Positions 10,641-25,268 of a stretch of 64,000 nt of DNA are shown in pieces. The notes under the pieces are model-generated. The model worked only from the letters and a program-made list of their open reading frames with translations, had not been told where the DNA came from and made no database searches. How positions within the stretch are numbered: the stretch's first letter is position 1; every line of letters begins with the position of its first letter. Source of the stretch: Hymenoscyphus infarciens (lineage: Eukaryota; Ascomycota; Leotiomycetes; Helotiales; Helotiaceae); contig LLCB01000248.1 in NCBI GenBank assembly GCA_001414345.1, positions 1 through 64,000 on the forward strand. The letters are read 5' to 3'. The translations under genes were made by a program, and so were the position numbers.

Positions 10641-11170
10641 TCAGAAGTTAGGTGCGTAACGAGACAAGGTTGAAATATTTATTCCCGGATTTCGACTGGC
10701 AGCTTGTGAAGAGTACATATATGGGGAAGCCATCTAGCCACTGTTAGCATTCATGTGACAAAGTTGTCTTGTAAATGTCAAAGAGGGTTAAGTACACTTA
10801 CTAGCGTTACTGAACTCCCAATTGGGGGTTGAACGCAGTGGTCCGTAGGTTTGAGAGGATGGCTTTAGGGGAAATCTGTGGGTTGAAATTGATCCAAGCT
10901 CAAGGGTGGCACAAGGTCACGAGATGATATTTGTAGAAGTGGAATTGACAATTGCAAATCTACCAGCAGAGAAACTGATATCAAGTGAAGAAAACGTGGA
11001 GCCAATATCAGGTTGTAAGAAAAACAATGTTCTTGTTTCTTTTTTCCACCTCCAATCATTATCGCCTGTATACACTCCTTACGAATTCTCTTTACCCTTA
11101 TCCTCCAACTTTCAGTCTCACGAGCCGTCATGAGATTCCCTGCAAAGATTTGTGACATACTCACTCTTCT
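10641..11170. other. Intergenic between paralogue copies C and B
   Basis: 530 bp. The degenerate N-terminal region of copy C would be expected here but could not be recognised. Short open frames have no family-like sequence. Confidence 0.4.
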
Positions 11171-12020
11171 TTAGTCCCTGATCTTTCTCTTCGCCTCCCA
11201 AGTCCACATCTCATTGAGCTTGTGTAAATCAGTCGTTTTACCACCGCGTTTCACCTTGAATTCCCATCTACCCTTTACCCCAAATAAGTGGTTGAGCTGG
11301 AGAATCCAGTGAGCTTCTCCGGAACAACGGTAAATCCACCTGCTATAAACCTCAGTTTCTCCGCTAGGTTCTGACCATCCTCCATAGTCTAGAACAGTCG
11401 AGTTAAAAGTGAAGCAATCCAGGACGGTGAGACGGGGTGCAAAACTTTCAAGGAGTGAGAAAAGCGTGTAATTGCCTATTAAATTATCTTCGAGATCGAT
11501 GTGGATGGTAACGGGGTTTGCTGCCACTTGACCTGAAGCCAAGAGCTACACGAGTTGGAAGAAGATAGATGAAATCACTGGCCGCAGGAGAGCGGCTTCC
11601 ATATCGTGGGGTGGCCCGTTTGTCCATGTTGTAAGAATTGGCTTGAGTCCACGGCATTTGTAGCTCTTATGCTTATTAGCAAACATCTTTTGTACGATGT
11701 ATGATACGGGGTTGGTGAGAGATAGAGACCTACCCGAAATAGACCCCGAAGTGTCGATGATGCTCGATCCGGCCAATACCACTATGTTTTTGGTAGAAGC
11801 CTTGATGATTATTACTGGTGAAGTAACAAGTATTGATCTCGTAGAAGGTTTTGCTGGCCTCGCTATACAAGTCCTTCTCTCCACAAAGAGCCATAAGTAA
11901 TGCGGGAATTTTATGCGCTATTTTCTTGTGGTGCTTTTCGGTTGCAAGGTTTGTAGCCAGGCAGAGTCCAAAGACTTGTTCATGGATTTCGACCGGGAAA
12001 GTGCGAAGAGTGGAAGTCAA
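11171..12020 (-). pseudogene. Second copy of the F-box-like tandem family, with an in-frame stop and lost ATG (copy B)
   Basis: With the same splice arrangement as the intact copy, exons complement(11171..11663, 11734..12020) give 260 codons, almost identical in length to copy A, with an intron in the same phase (GTAGGT donor). Two defects are visible. The position matching the start codon is TTG, not ATG, and follows a TAG. A TAG at 11546-11548 interrupts codon 135, between FFQLV and LLASGQVAAN. Conserved pieces are LRTFPVEIHEQVFGLCL, PALLMALCGEKDLYSEAS, TCYFTSNN and LNHLFGVKGRWEFKV. A CTAAC plus AG site directly upstream could mark an upstream exon that supplies a start, but the internal stop would remain. 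Confidence 0.75.
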
Positions 12021-12238
12021 CTATCGTCTGTTAGGTTGTTTGGTATGCTGCCGTATTACTTTGGTGTACCTAAATGACGATAGAGAATATTGCGCAGTAG
12101 CATGGGACTTCAGTAAGTCTTGTCGGATTAAAAAAACATTGCTTTTATTGAAGTCGGGGTTTGGGAGAAGGGGAAGAATTGACAACGAAAGTGACACTGA
12201 GCCCTTCTTCCTCTTAAACACCGTTGAACCCCGTATAG

Positions 12239-13065
12239 TCACGCCCTTCCTTTGCCTTTGCCATACTTCTTGTTCTTTAGGACCTCGCCCACTTCCGCCT
12301 CCCAGATCCACTGCTCAACAACCTGATATGGAGTATTCGTAAACATGGCTGGAACGTCCGTACCCTCCCGTAGTACAGTGAACTCCCGTCTGCTCTCCAC
12401 CCCAAACAAACCACCAAACACAATCTCAATATCCTCCTCTGCCTTGCCTATACGTGGTTCTTTCCACTGGCCCTCTCCTTGACGTAGGTTATTGATGCAA
12501 ACGCGTCTGAGTCTGGTGACATGTGCCGTAAGCGCGTAGAGAAGGGTGTAGTGGTTTTGAAGGTTCAGGTAGCCGCCTAGGAAATCTTTCCGTAGGTTTA
12601 TTTGAATGGTTTCAAGATTGGTTGAGGCGGATTGACAGAGTGGCTCTTGTGCGTGGCCAAAGAGGAAATCGAAGAATTCCATGTACCCATAACTTGAGCG
12701 TGCTTTACCGGGTAAAAACCCACCGCTTTGCATGTCTGTTAGCCCATGTTATGTGTGAACCTCGAGAATACGTACCATGAAGCAATCCCTAGATGTCTCA
12801 CATTCTTAGCTGGCAACGGACAGCCGTTTGGCGGTAAGAATCCTTTGAAATTATCTAGTGTGTAGTAACACGTGTGGAGCTTGTAGAAGATATAAAGCGC
12901 CTCGTCGTATAGGTCATCCTGTCCTCTAAGAGCAACCAGTAGCGCCGGTGATTCCTCGTGCCATGGGTTAAGGTGAAACTGATCGGAAGCTGGATTGGTA
13001 CTATCAAGACAAAGCTCAAATATTTGTTGTCGCATCTCCTTCGCAAGGGAACGAAGTGAAGCCAT
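12239..13065 (-). CDS. F-box-like hypothetical protein, intact copy A of a tandem family
   Basis: Function not recognised. Exons complement(12239..12725, 12776..13065), 258 aa, with a 50-bp intron (GTACGT donor, GCTAAC branch, AAAG acceptor). The N-terminus LRSLAKEMRQQIFELCL resembles the first helix of fungal F-box proteins (LPxEIxxxI) but is short and lacks clear repeats after it. Later landmarks are PALLVALRGQDDLYDEAL, TCYYTLDN, NLETIQINLRKDFLGGY, LTAHVTRLRR and LFGVESRREFTVL. Two damaged relatives lie directly downstream in the same orientation. An upstream noncoding exon is possible (donor near 13116, acceptor CACGTAG at the ATG). The real-gene call is supported by the shared structure with copies B and C; an F-box role is a guess. 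Confidence 0.68.
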
Positions 13066-13424
13066 CTACGTGTATCAGCCTGGTTCTTTCAGATAATGAA
13101 AGGGCGTGGAAAGTACCTTGAAGCTGAGAGAGAGTGAAAGCGACTGGTGGATATCTTAAATCTCCAGTCGGGTTGGGAATCAAGAGGCGTAAATCTGGGA
13201 TTTGCTGAAATATAAACAGAGGAAAGAGAAAGCTCAGGACTTGCGATCCGGTGAGGATTCTCCAGTGTAGGGGTTGAAAGGTGACGCGTGAAGATAACCA
13301 TACCGCGTGTTTACAATTCAAAAGATCGCACTGCAGATATGGTACAAGAAATCGGCGGAGGCCTCCGATAGGTTTCCGATCATCCTGTGATCAAGAGAGA
13401 ATTCATTGCACCTAGTGGACAATA

Positions 13425-13652
13425 AAAGCGGCAGTATGTAGCTACCTGAGTCTCATTGTTCTAACCATCTAGAGTAATTCACAGCAATTAACCTAGAGAG
13501 TTAGGGTAATTGAACTTCATTGTTGTAAATCATCTAGGTCAATATTTTAAATTGTCCCAAGTATCTGGGACAATTTCCTTGAATTAACCTAGAGAGATGG
13601 AACAACGAGAGAAATAGGCAGGTACAAACCTCCAAGTATTTACTGCCGCTTT
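13425..13652. mobile_element. 228-bp MITE with TA target-site duplication
   Basis: Perfect terminal inverted repeats AAAGCGGCAGTA (13425-13436) and TACTGCCGCTTT (13641-13652) are each flanked by TA (13423-13424 and 13653-13654), the duplication made by Tc1/mariner-type transposases. The inverted similarity continues inward with mismatches: CATTGTTCTAACCATCTAGAG on the left against the complement of CTCTCTAGG/CATCTC-like sequence on the right. A perfect 11-bp hairpin, AAATTGTCCCA / TGGGACAATTT, sits at 13549-13576. No ORF. Nonautonomous. Confidence 0.82.
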
Positions 13653-13719
13653 TACTTTCGTTTGATATCCATCATCGCCAAGACATTAGGCGATGCCAAA
13701 GTCAGTTAAGACAATACTT

Positions 13720-13940
13720 CTATCCCTTCCAATTTTGAGATGCCTTGAGTAAAACGCGCACCAAAAAATGTGGGTAAAGGTGGTTGATTTTTTGAGGCCC
13801 GATTGCCACTTTTTGAGGCTCAGTTGCTTGGAAAGCGGGTTTGGGTAACTGCATCAACCTCATTGCAGTGGGTGCACTCTGTTTTCGTTAATAAAATCGT
13901 GCTTGTTTTATTCAAGACATCTCAAACTTGGAAGGGATAG
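13720..13940. repeat. Inverted repeat with 36-bp arms
   Basis: The left arm 13720-13755 (CTATCCCTTCCAA...) and right arm 13905-13940 (...TTGGAAGGGATAG) are complementary at 33 of 36 positions around a loop of about 149 bp. It lies 65 bp from the MITE end. It could be another small transposon-like element or a structured noncoding transcript. No coding frame inside. Confidence 0.7.
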
Positions 13941-14217
13941 CCTACGGGCACTGGATGTTTAAGCAGTTAACAAGAAAGAATGGCATGTCGTACCGATAGG
14001 TATCACAGTGCGCCTTTGAAGGAAATATAATCAAGACCCTCCCTCCACTTAACAACAAACAAGACCAATTCACTCACTTACAGTACTCAACAGCTTAAAT
14101 TACCAACCACAACCGCCACTTTCTACCTATTGCACCATCTACAGCCCAATCCCTGAGCCTCTCCCTCGTTTTCCCCCAACCCATCAATTCATACCCCTGC
14201 TTCACTTTCCACTCAAC

Positions 14218-17631
<3,414 letters not shown>

Positions 17632-18299
17632 TTCGGCTGGTCATTAAAAGGAGGCGCAAACAAGGCCTTACATTAGCTGGTCCCAAGCATAGGATAGGCG
17701 CAGAGAAACAAAGTTGGTAGAAAAACGCTTGAGTGGGACAGTTCTAGGCCAAGAGGTTCGTTGTTCGTCACTGAAGCTGGGCTGGGTGCTCTGTGGGCTG
17801 GGGTAATCGTGTGAATCCCATATGCACCAACAGCCTGGGATCACATAGGGTGGGGTGGGTGATTGAAGCCAACCGGTTAATCAGGGGGCTCTATCGCCGT
17901 TTTTAACCGAGGGTTGTTATTCACAAGACAAGATTGTCATAAGAGGAGAGGGAGAAGGTTTTAGAGTGAAAAATTGTGAAATTGAATGAGAAAAATGTTC
18001 TCAATTAACATCGAGGATCTGTGAAAGAAGTGTGCCAGACAACAATCGCCAGACTCTTACAACCAATGTGTAATTCACATCTCTGAAGACTTCATAGATA
18101 TCCTTCTCTTGGTATCTTACATCTCTCCAACTGATCCACGCATACTTATTTCTCTATGCTTTGTAAGAGACCATTATGATACCATCCATACCAAGTACAC
18201 CAGTGTACAATAATTTAATAAAACAGAATGGGTATCATTCAAAACGCCAGAACCCCGGCTTTCAAGCCATCCCTTGATGAGCCATCCCATTGCCCAATT
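17632..18299. other. Intergenic, no gene seen
   Basis: 668 bp upstream of the WDR48-like start and downstream of the Ulp1 stop. No repeat or open frame of interest. Confidence 0.5.
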
Positions 18300-19913
18300 T
18301 CAAAGTCTCTCAAGCCCATCCCAAGCAAAATCCCCAGTGAACCCCCGATTCATGAGAAGAGCAGCAATATTTCTCCGCTGCTGCACCAAATCCCTCTCTA
18401 AATAGCACCCCGTGTCAAGGCCAAGAGCCACACACAATGCATTCGTGCAGACAAAGACCCCGCAGTCATAGCCGTTAGTTTGCCTCGCACATTTCGTCCG
18501 TGGTGTCTTCCACTCGGATTCGACATACTTGCTTCCCAAGATGTCCTCCAGCCAATCATGCACCAAGCTGGAAAATTGTTCTGGCGGAGCATCAAAGCTA
18601 TCCAGGTACTCGATTGTCCTCGCCATCGGTCTAACAATTCCTATCGTCCAGTGATGACCCTTGTTGATTGGGATGAAAACAGAATCCACCTCCAACAGGG
18701 AATCGCCTGGAACCTTCTTTCTTTTCATAAGTCGTGCCGTACCCTTCCCATGTTTCTCAAGTAAGAAACTTTGGTAGAAAAAGCTGTTATGGGCGATGAA
18801 TCTCGGGACGGCACTTGATTTCTTTCCATCGGCTATATCTTCGTCGTTTGCAGCTTTGTTTGCAGCATTCACAATCCATTCGATATAACTGTTGACAATT
18901 TCGTCGTTTAACCATTCTCCGGAAAGCAGGACAGTGCTGAAATCGTGGACTCGTAAATCGGTCCCGGCAGGAGCTTGTGTAACGACCAGATGGCTATATT
19001 TTCCATTTCTATCGGTCACCATCGGCATGAGCTTGTCGATATCCCCCTCCCACTTCTTGTTCATGGATTTTATAAGCTCCCTTTGTGGTGATCGTCGGAC
19101 AAAGCGGCGCTGCTGTTTCACCACACGAGCCGCTTCTTCTTCCCTCGCTTTCCTCTCTTTCTGTCTCCGCAAAAGTTCACGTGTCTTGTCAGTCGATGGA
19201 GTGTAAATATGGGGTTCCTGTCGCTCGTCATCGGGACCCAAAAGCCTCGCCAGGCTTCCTGAAATATCATCGACACTATTCTTTGGATGTCTATTCTTTT
19301 TTCGGACTGACAACGACGGGCCACGCTGTCGCGCCGTGGTTGTCTTCGAAGGGCCGTCTCTAGTTGGTGTTTCGGTTATCGAGGGAGGGGGGCGAACTGG
19401 CGCTTTTCTGGTCGTACTTGTAAATAAATCTGGAGGTGCCCAAAAATTTTCGGCAATTCGTGCAGCCTCCTCCTCGTCATCACAATCCTTAATATTCAAC
19501 AGTCCCTGGCCAGTCTTCTGTTTATTGTCGATGGATGGACCAGGGTCTGCATCTTTTCTACGTCGTGTCTTTTGTTTTCTAGGACGCGCTTCTTCCTCCC
19601 TAATCGGTTTTGGTGATGAGGTAGGGGATTCTGAAAAGCCTAGAGATATTTAGAAATGTATGCGCTTAAGGCGAAGGTGATCTTACTCTCTCGTGTGGGG
19701 GTCTTGGGTGTGAAAGGTGCGACCAGCCACGATATCCAATCTCGAACGTTTCCCATCGTCGTCGCTATTGAGCTTTGAGATGAGCCCATATTGCGTCGCT
19801 TTGGGAGGGCCGATGGCAGATGCTAGTGATCTGGTCAGCTATCAATCTTGGGCACCCCTCCGCTGGTCTCCTACCTGGCTGTCTTCGATGAAATCAGACG
19901 CTTTGCGCTTCAT
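18300..19913 (-). CDS. ULP1: Ulp1-type SUMO protease (peptidase C48)
   Basis: Cysteine protease that matures SUMO and removes it from targets, usually at the nuclear periphery. Exons complement(18300..19639, 19687..19822, 19875..19913), 504 aa, introns 47 and 52 bp. The catalytic domain occupies about residues 300-504. His388 (GHHWTIG), Asp405 (EYLDSFD), Gln445 (ARQTNGYD) and Cys451 (DCGVFVC) form the expected triad plus oxyanion Gln. LSGEWLNDEIVNSYIEW is the family-typical entry into the domain. The N-terminal 280 residues are basic and disordered-looking, with a coiled stretch RRQKERKAREEEAARVVKQQ. The first exon encodes only 13 residues (MKRKASDFIEDSQ). The neighbouring WDR48-like gene lies upstream of this 3' end in the same orientation. 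Short length favours Ulp1 over Ulp2. Confidence 0.9.
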
Positions 19914-21424
19914 TCTGTGTGGGAGCAAGACTGGTGGTTATTCGCATAAGTATTAGCATGCGCGGACTGTACTGTTGAGATCGTACTATCGGTATACGCT
20001 TGTAATCATTGAGTTTGTGGTGATGCGAAGAGGTTGAAATCGATGTGGGGGGATGAGCTATGGTTGGTGTCAAAGGAGGAAGTTCACCCTAGCCACCGGA
20101 ATAAATTAAGGTTTATTACCTAAGCCACCCTCGGCTTTGGTGGGGAAGTGCAGAGTGACGACATCAGATAATTTGGACAAGCTACAATCTAACTATTTTT
20201 AATGAAACTAGCAGTAACTAGATACCTATGGAAGGCTGAAACGGATTGACAGAGATGTTTTACTAAGGGCCTATTTAGTTCGTATTTTGAACCCTTGATT
20301 TATTCGTCGAATCGAGCTTACATAGGCTACATTTCATTCGCTCATAAATCGAATTAATCTTCCTAAATCGAATTCTTAGTGAATTACGTACTAAAAAGAA
20401 TTCTCCAAAAATATATATTAGTATGTATAACTTCTGAAAGCTTACTTACTCTAAGAAGTACTAGTAGAATACTACTAAAACAACGTGCGTAAACCTACGA
20501 AGTAGTCTAATAATATAGTCTCCGAGTCTGTCCTACTTACGTATATATAAGAGGAGAAGGATTAAGAAGTAACCGCTAAAGGCAACTTATACTAAATAAG
20601 AGAGGTATACTATAGTATTATTAGTGTTATAAGCTATAAATAAATTAAAGGTTCAATTTGTAAAGACTATCTTAGAGAGGTATTTACGAATTAAGCCTTT
20701 TTATATAGAAGATTTATAAATATAGTACTAAGGCTTAATTCAAATAATTCGATTCATAATAGAGGCTTTTTGCTAAACAGATTTAAACTTTAAAACGAGA
20801 TTCACGAATCAAATTAATTCGATTGTATAGGCGCGAACTAAACAGGCCCTAAGTTAGAAAGTTCATGTTTCAAAATTCAGTGAATTCCAAGTTGTACTAC
20901 ATAGCTAGAAACATCACTAAGCACATCACTATCATCTAAATATTTCGATTCCCAAAAAAGATTTCATTCCTCAAGCCTTTTACACGAGTGCCTTCCATCC
21001 ATCCACCCACCATCTCAGCATATCAAATAAATATGTACGAGTCCAAAGCCCATCAATCATCCAGCACCCCATTCCATCCCACCATCAAAATGAACCCCCA
21101 ACGCCAAAAAAGCGAAGCAAGAAAGAAAGAAATGTTCCGTGTCCCTGATCCGATGAATACCCCAAATATCCATCTGTCCCAAAAAACCCCTAATCCCAAC
21201 AGACAAGACAGACATATACAGGGCTTGAAATCCGATCGATCCCCCCAACCAAAAAAGCCTATTTAGACACATGTACCATAACGAAAAATAAACTTTCCCC
21301 CCCAAAAAAGAAGGTGGTATAAATCATAAAATCATAAGTCCCAAAGAAAAATTCCCATCATCCATCCCGCGAAAAGAGAAGAAAAGATTAAAAAATATAA
21401 AAAGTAACCCGCCAATGAATCCCA
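19914..21424. other. Intergenic with a Harbinger-like element
   Basis: 1.5 kb with no gene recognised. Contains the Ulp1 upstream region, the element at 20267-20849 and the A-rich 3' flank of the phosphatase gene. The C-rich plus-strand frame at 20988-21266 is compositionally biased and unsupported. Confidence 0.5.
20267..20849. mobile_element. 583-bp AT-rich element with Harbinger-like ends
   Basis: Terminal inverted repeats GGGCCTATTTAGTTCG (20267-20282) and CGAACTAAACAGGCCC (20834-20849) match at 15 of 16 bases and are flanked by TAA on both sides (20264-20266 and 20850-20852). A three-base TWA duplication and GGGCCTGTTT ends are typical of PIF/Harbinger elements and their MITEs. The interior is strongly A/T-rich, full of TA-containing palindrome fragments, and lacks coding capacity, consistent with RIP-type decay. 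Confidence 0.78.
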
Positions 21425-23581
21425 TCACCTAGAATAAGGTTTATTCATCGCCGCGATCTCCCTCGCAATCTCGGGCCACTCAAGTTCGCGTTTGTAATTC
21501 CCATCCTCTTGCGTTTCCTTCCGAAGCTTCTCCTCCCATTTAAGAAGTTCGTAAGAAAAGCGTAGATGCGGTTGGATAATAACATTCAATCGTCTCGCTC
21601 TCACGAAACAATATGCACGAGGGAAGGATAGTCCAAGAGATCTCATGACTTCTGCGATGCAAATCGTGGCTGAGCGTGAGACGCCGACTCGACAGTGTAC
21701 TAATGTCGCTGTGCCGTTGGCTTTTCCTCTATCTGTTTGAGATTGTTAGCAGATATTCGTATGTATGTATGGCGAGAAGGGGAATGACTTACCAATAAAC
21801 TCTAGACAGCGCTCAAATTCATCCGTGAGGGGATCAACCCCGTTATCCTGCACTTTTTGTACAATCATCACATTCTCCTTGCCAAAGGCATCCAATTGTG
21901 TTGGTTTCCAAGTTGCAGTCTCTCCTACACTCAAAATCTGTCCGATACCCATGTTTTTCAGGAGATCGGGGTTATTGGCGTGACCCAAATTGCCCAAATA
22001 CATGTAATCTGTCACCCGAGAAGGGAGAGATCCGTCCATGTTTTTGATCCATTCTGGCTCTTCCTTGGCCAGCTCTGTGATCTCTGATAAAGATTTGTCC
22101 ACATGAACTGGCGATTCAGAAAGTAACCGTGGTGCAATAGACGCAAGAAGTGCAACATCCGATGGATACGCAAAAAAGTTGCGATGTTTGGCCATATGAA
22201 GGTCTAGCCAAGCTGTGGGAACCGGTAATCCGGTGGCATATGTATAATAGGAGAGCCCAAGGAGTGTGGATTCAGTATAGCCATCGGTGCAATGTATCAA
22301 GATCTTCCTTTCCCGTGTTCTAATCGGCGGAGGAGGCTCGAAAGGCATGGGAGAGTCGCCTTCTGCGTCGGGGGTATTGCTCTTGGATTCCACTGGAATA
22401 ATGCCGTGAGACAAATTATAAAGCCATTTGCAAGTTTCCAGTATTCCATCCGCTTCCGCCTGGGACCACGTTGGAGGCATTATGCTGCCAGATGATGGAA
22501 AGTCGAGATAAACGGGTTGATTCCCCACCAAATCCGACTTTTCTGCAATTGCTTGCAAGATGGATGGCTTCAAGTGACCCAAATCACTACATTCAATCAT
22601 GATATCGAATTTTTCTTCTTCTCCGCCCAACAATGCTGGGTCTATGGAGTGATCTGGGGTCGGTCCCAGCCATACATTGTGGTGTATTTCGGAAGCTTTC
22701 GTCATTGAACACATCTCGATTCTTTCTTGATGAAAGAAATCCACAACCTTTCCCGTCAAATGACCCCTTGCATCGATAGCCACAATTTCCGGATGTTTCT
22801 TCTCGAAATCACTGAATCTGCCAGAACAGCGAAAGGTATTGTATCGTGGTAGGTCCTGGCCTTTGTCTTTGTGGGAATCCCTCCACGCTTTTTGGGCCAT
22901 CGCAACATCCTTTGCGAGTTTCATGGCCTCGATTTCTTCTCCATATACGATCACATCAGAGACCATGGCAGATTTCGCTGCTTGAATCTGAAAGTTGCGT
23001 ACCGAAAAGCCCTCCTTGGGATCAACTTCTCGAAATACGGGACCATCCACACCCTGTATCAGAAACTCCTCGGGAGCAATTGCACCTTTCAGTCTCGCAC
23101 AGTTCAAATCTCCGCCAGCCTTCACTATGGTGATTCCCCGCAAGCATTTTGGAGTCTTCCGTAGATTTCGGCGACGTGCGATAAAGAATGCTTGCTGAAT
23201 GTGATTGCTCGGATGGAGGCCATGGAACCACGGGAAAACGAGTGATGGATCAGGCAGCGGTTGCCGAGCAATATGTTCAAGGGCAGCAGCTACTCCGGCT
23301 GGATCTATCTCATACACCTTTGCTCCCCCAAGAACACGTTCTTTATATGGTTTGGGAGGATAGAGGAGAGAGCAACATTCCAGATCTTTCTCTTTCAAGG
23401 GGGGCGATTGAGGAGGAGAATCGGGTTCATCGGTTGGGATCTCGATGGGGGGGAATATAGGGAGGTTCCTGCCACCACGATAATCGGCTGGAGGGGTATT
23501 GATGGTTTCGAGGACGAGGGTTGGAGTGGTGGAACGGGTATGGCCTGCTGGGATGGGCCGGGGAAGGACGATGGTCGTCAT
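21425..23581 (-). CDS. PPS1: Dual-specificity protein phosphatase, PPS1 family
   Basis: Yeast Pps1 is a dual-specificity phosphatase linked to cell-cycle and stress signalling. Exons complement(21425..21732, 21793..23581), 698 aa, intron 60 bp. The CX5R signature sits at the start of exon 2: LVHCRVGVSRSA, with Cys610 and Arg616. Upstream, the DSP fold is preceded by RVTDYMYLGNLGHANNPDLL and MGIGQILSVGE. A second, phosphatase-like region at about residues 430-480 reads ILIHCTDGYTESTLLGLSYY; it has HC but no CX5R arginine, so it looks like an inactive phosphatase-like domain, as known for Pps1-type proteins. The N-terminus is Pro-rich. The split of the active site from the rest of the protein by the intron makes mis-annotation likely in automated calls. 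Confidence 0.87.
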
Positions 23582-24415
23582 GTTGAATGGAGGCCGTCCT
23601 GGACTTGTTGTGGTTGAGCAAACTTTACCTCCAAGGCGCGTGCTGTAGCACCCCGCCCGGCATGTAAGGGACAGCCGACAGCCAGTTTATTCTGGTGCCG
23701 TTGCGTTGGTAGTCGATCAAGAGGATGTGCGATTACTACGTAATTGCAGGATCAAGTCACGAGGGGGGGGGGGGATGGAATGGCGAGGTACGATGTAAGG
23801 CAATGGAATGGTGGTTGTATTGTTGAGGGGCGGTGGGATGTGGTGTTGGACGTGATGTGGTTGGAGGTTGTGTTGGAGGGGAGATGTGGGGAGGATTCCT
23901 TTGAGCTCAGGAAGAGGAACTGCAATGCAATGATATGCTCGCAACGTACTATCCAGCAAATGGTGATGAATCGTCTCGTGAGGGAGGAAGGAGAGAGGTT
24001 GTTGTTTACAGAGGGGATTGTCTATGGAAAGAAAAAGAAGTGTTGTGGTAGAAATAATTGGGAGGAAGCGAGCGCGATCCAACCCCGGATGAGACAAGAG
24101 GGGAGCCAGACGTGCCACCTGCAGACAAGGGAGGGCAAAGAAGGAAAGACAGGCTTGCTTATCAGAAAGATAAGCTGTCGACCAGGAATGTAGGAGCATA
24201 CTTCACCCATTGTTGACTTGAAGCAGCAACGCCCGTCTAATCTCTTTTGCATGATTTATATCTCGTATGAGAAACTCTTTTCTCTTCCTATATATCCTCG
24301 TGCTTTCTTTTCTCTCTCTGCAGGTGGAATCTGATCGATCTCATCTCTTTTTGCCTTGCGGTGCCAGATTTCTGGAAGTGAGTGAGGGCCGCTTGAAGGT
24401 CTCAGCCTGAGGTGC

Positions 24416-24435
24416 GGGGCGGGGCGGGGCGGGGC
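24416..24435 (+). repeat. (GGGGC)4 tract, G-quadruplex candidate
   Basis: Four uninterrupted GGGG runs separated by single C residues, followed by GTG. This satisfies the strict four-run quadruplex pattern on the plus strand. Confidence 0.9.
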
Positions 24436-25244
24436 GTGTCCATTCCACGAAAGGAAGATCCAACGCCATGTCTCCGCTTTTTTATCCGAACTCCGCGAAT
24501 GAGAGCGTCCGTTGCCCGCTAGCTTCAGTGGAAGGTTTCTTAGTGGCTCACAAACGTGCGCCCAGCTGCACCCAAGCTTCTCTGGAGCCAATGGATCACC
24601 CGGTCGGTACCTATGGATGCATCGAAACGGCACCTCAGCACATCCCATCACACCTGCCACCTGCCCTGCACCCAGAAAGCAACATTTTCTGTGTACGGTG
24701 TAAAGTACTTTTACTGTGAAAATAAAGGTACGAGTACGACATTGTTTCAATCAATTCCATCATGTGTACTGTACTGGTACTCCTGAAACCCCAGGGCAAT
24801 GGCCATGAAGAATCACGTCCTCTTCTCTTCTTCACTTCAAAGTTCACTTGAGAAGTCTCTCTATTTTCAAGAGAGATAGCTAAGCTCCACACCATTGTGT
24901 CATTCCCATCCGTCTTTTGTTTCATCCCCCCTCGAGGCCTCCATCTCATGGCAATCGACTTCCCTCAAATTCCACCTCAAGCGGGGGTGGGGGGGGGGGT
25001 TCGGAAGATGTGGGGCCTCTGGCATTCATGAATATGGATCCCATGCTCCCATGCTCATCTCATGCTCTTCAGTCTCGTCTCTATCCCCCATCCCAAAGCA
25101 TCCCATCACCAAAATCAGAAACCGAAATTCCCCCAAAGATTCGGAAAAGAAAGAGAAGGGGTGAAGGGTCACGAGAGGTCACACTGCATTAATGGCACGA
25201 CCACCCGACTACTACACATAGACCGATCAACCGACGGGTAGGAA

Positions 25245-25268
25245 TGGCATGGCATGGCATGGCATGGC
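25245..25268. repeat. TGGCA pentanucleotide microsatellite
   Basis: About five tandem copies of GGCAT/TGGCA within the gene-free region. Confidence 0.9.

Larger units (their letters stand above)
13066..14217. other. Intergenic with two inverted-repeat elements
   Basis: No coding sequence recognised. Holds a possible 5' UTR intron of copy A (13066-13116), the MITE at 13425-13652 and the inverted repeat at 13720-13940, which are listed separately. Confidence 0.6.

Noticed and set aside
12021..12311. Minus-strand frame upstream of paralogue copy B as its first exon
   Set aside because: Splice signals near the acceptor are plausible, but the frame has no similarity to copy A's upstream sequence and the internal TAG in copy B remains.
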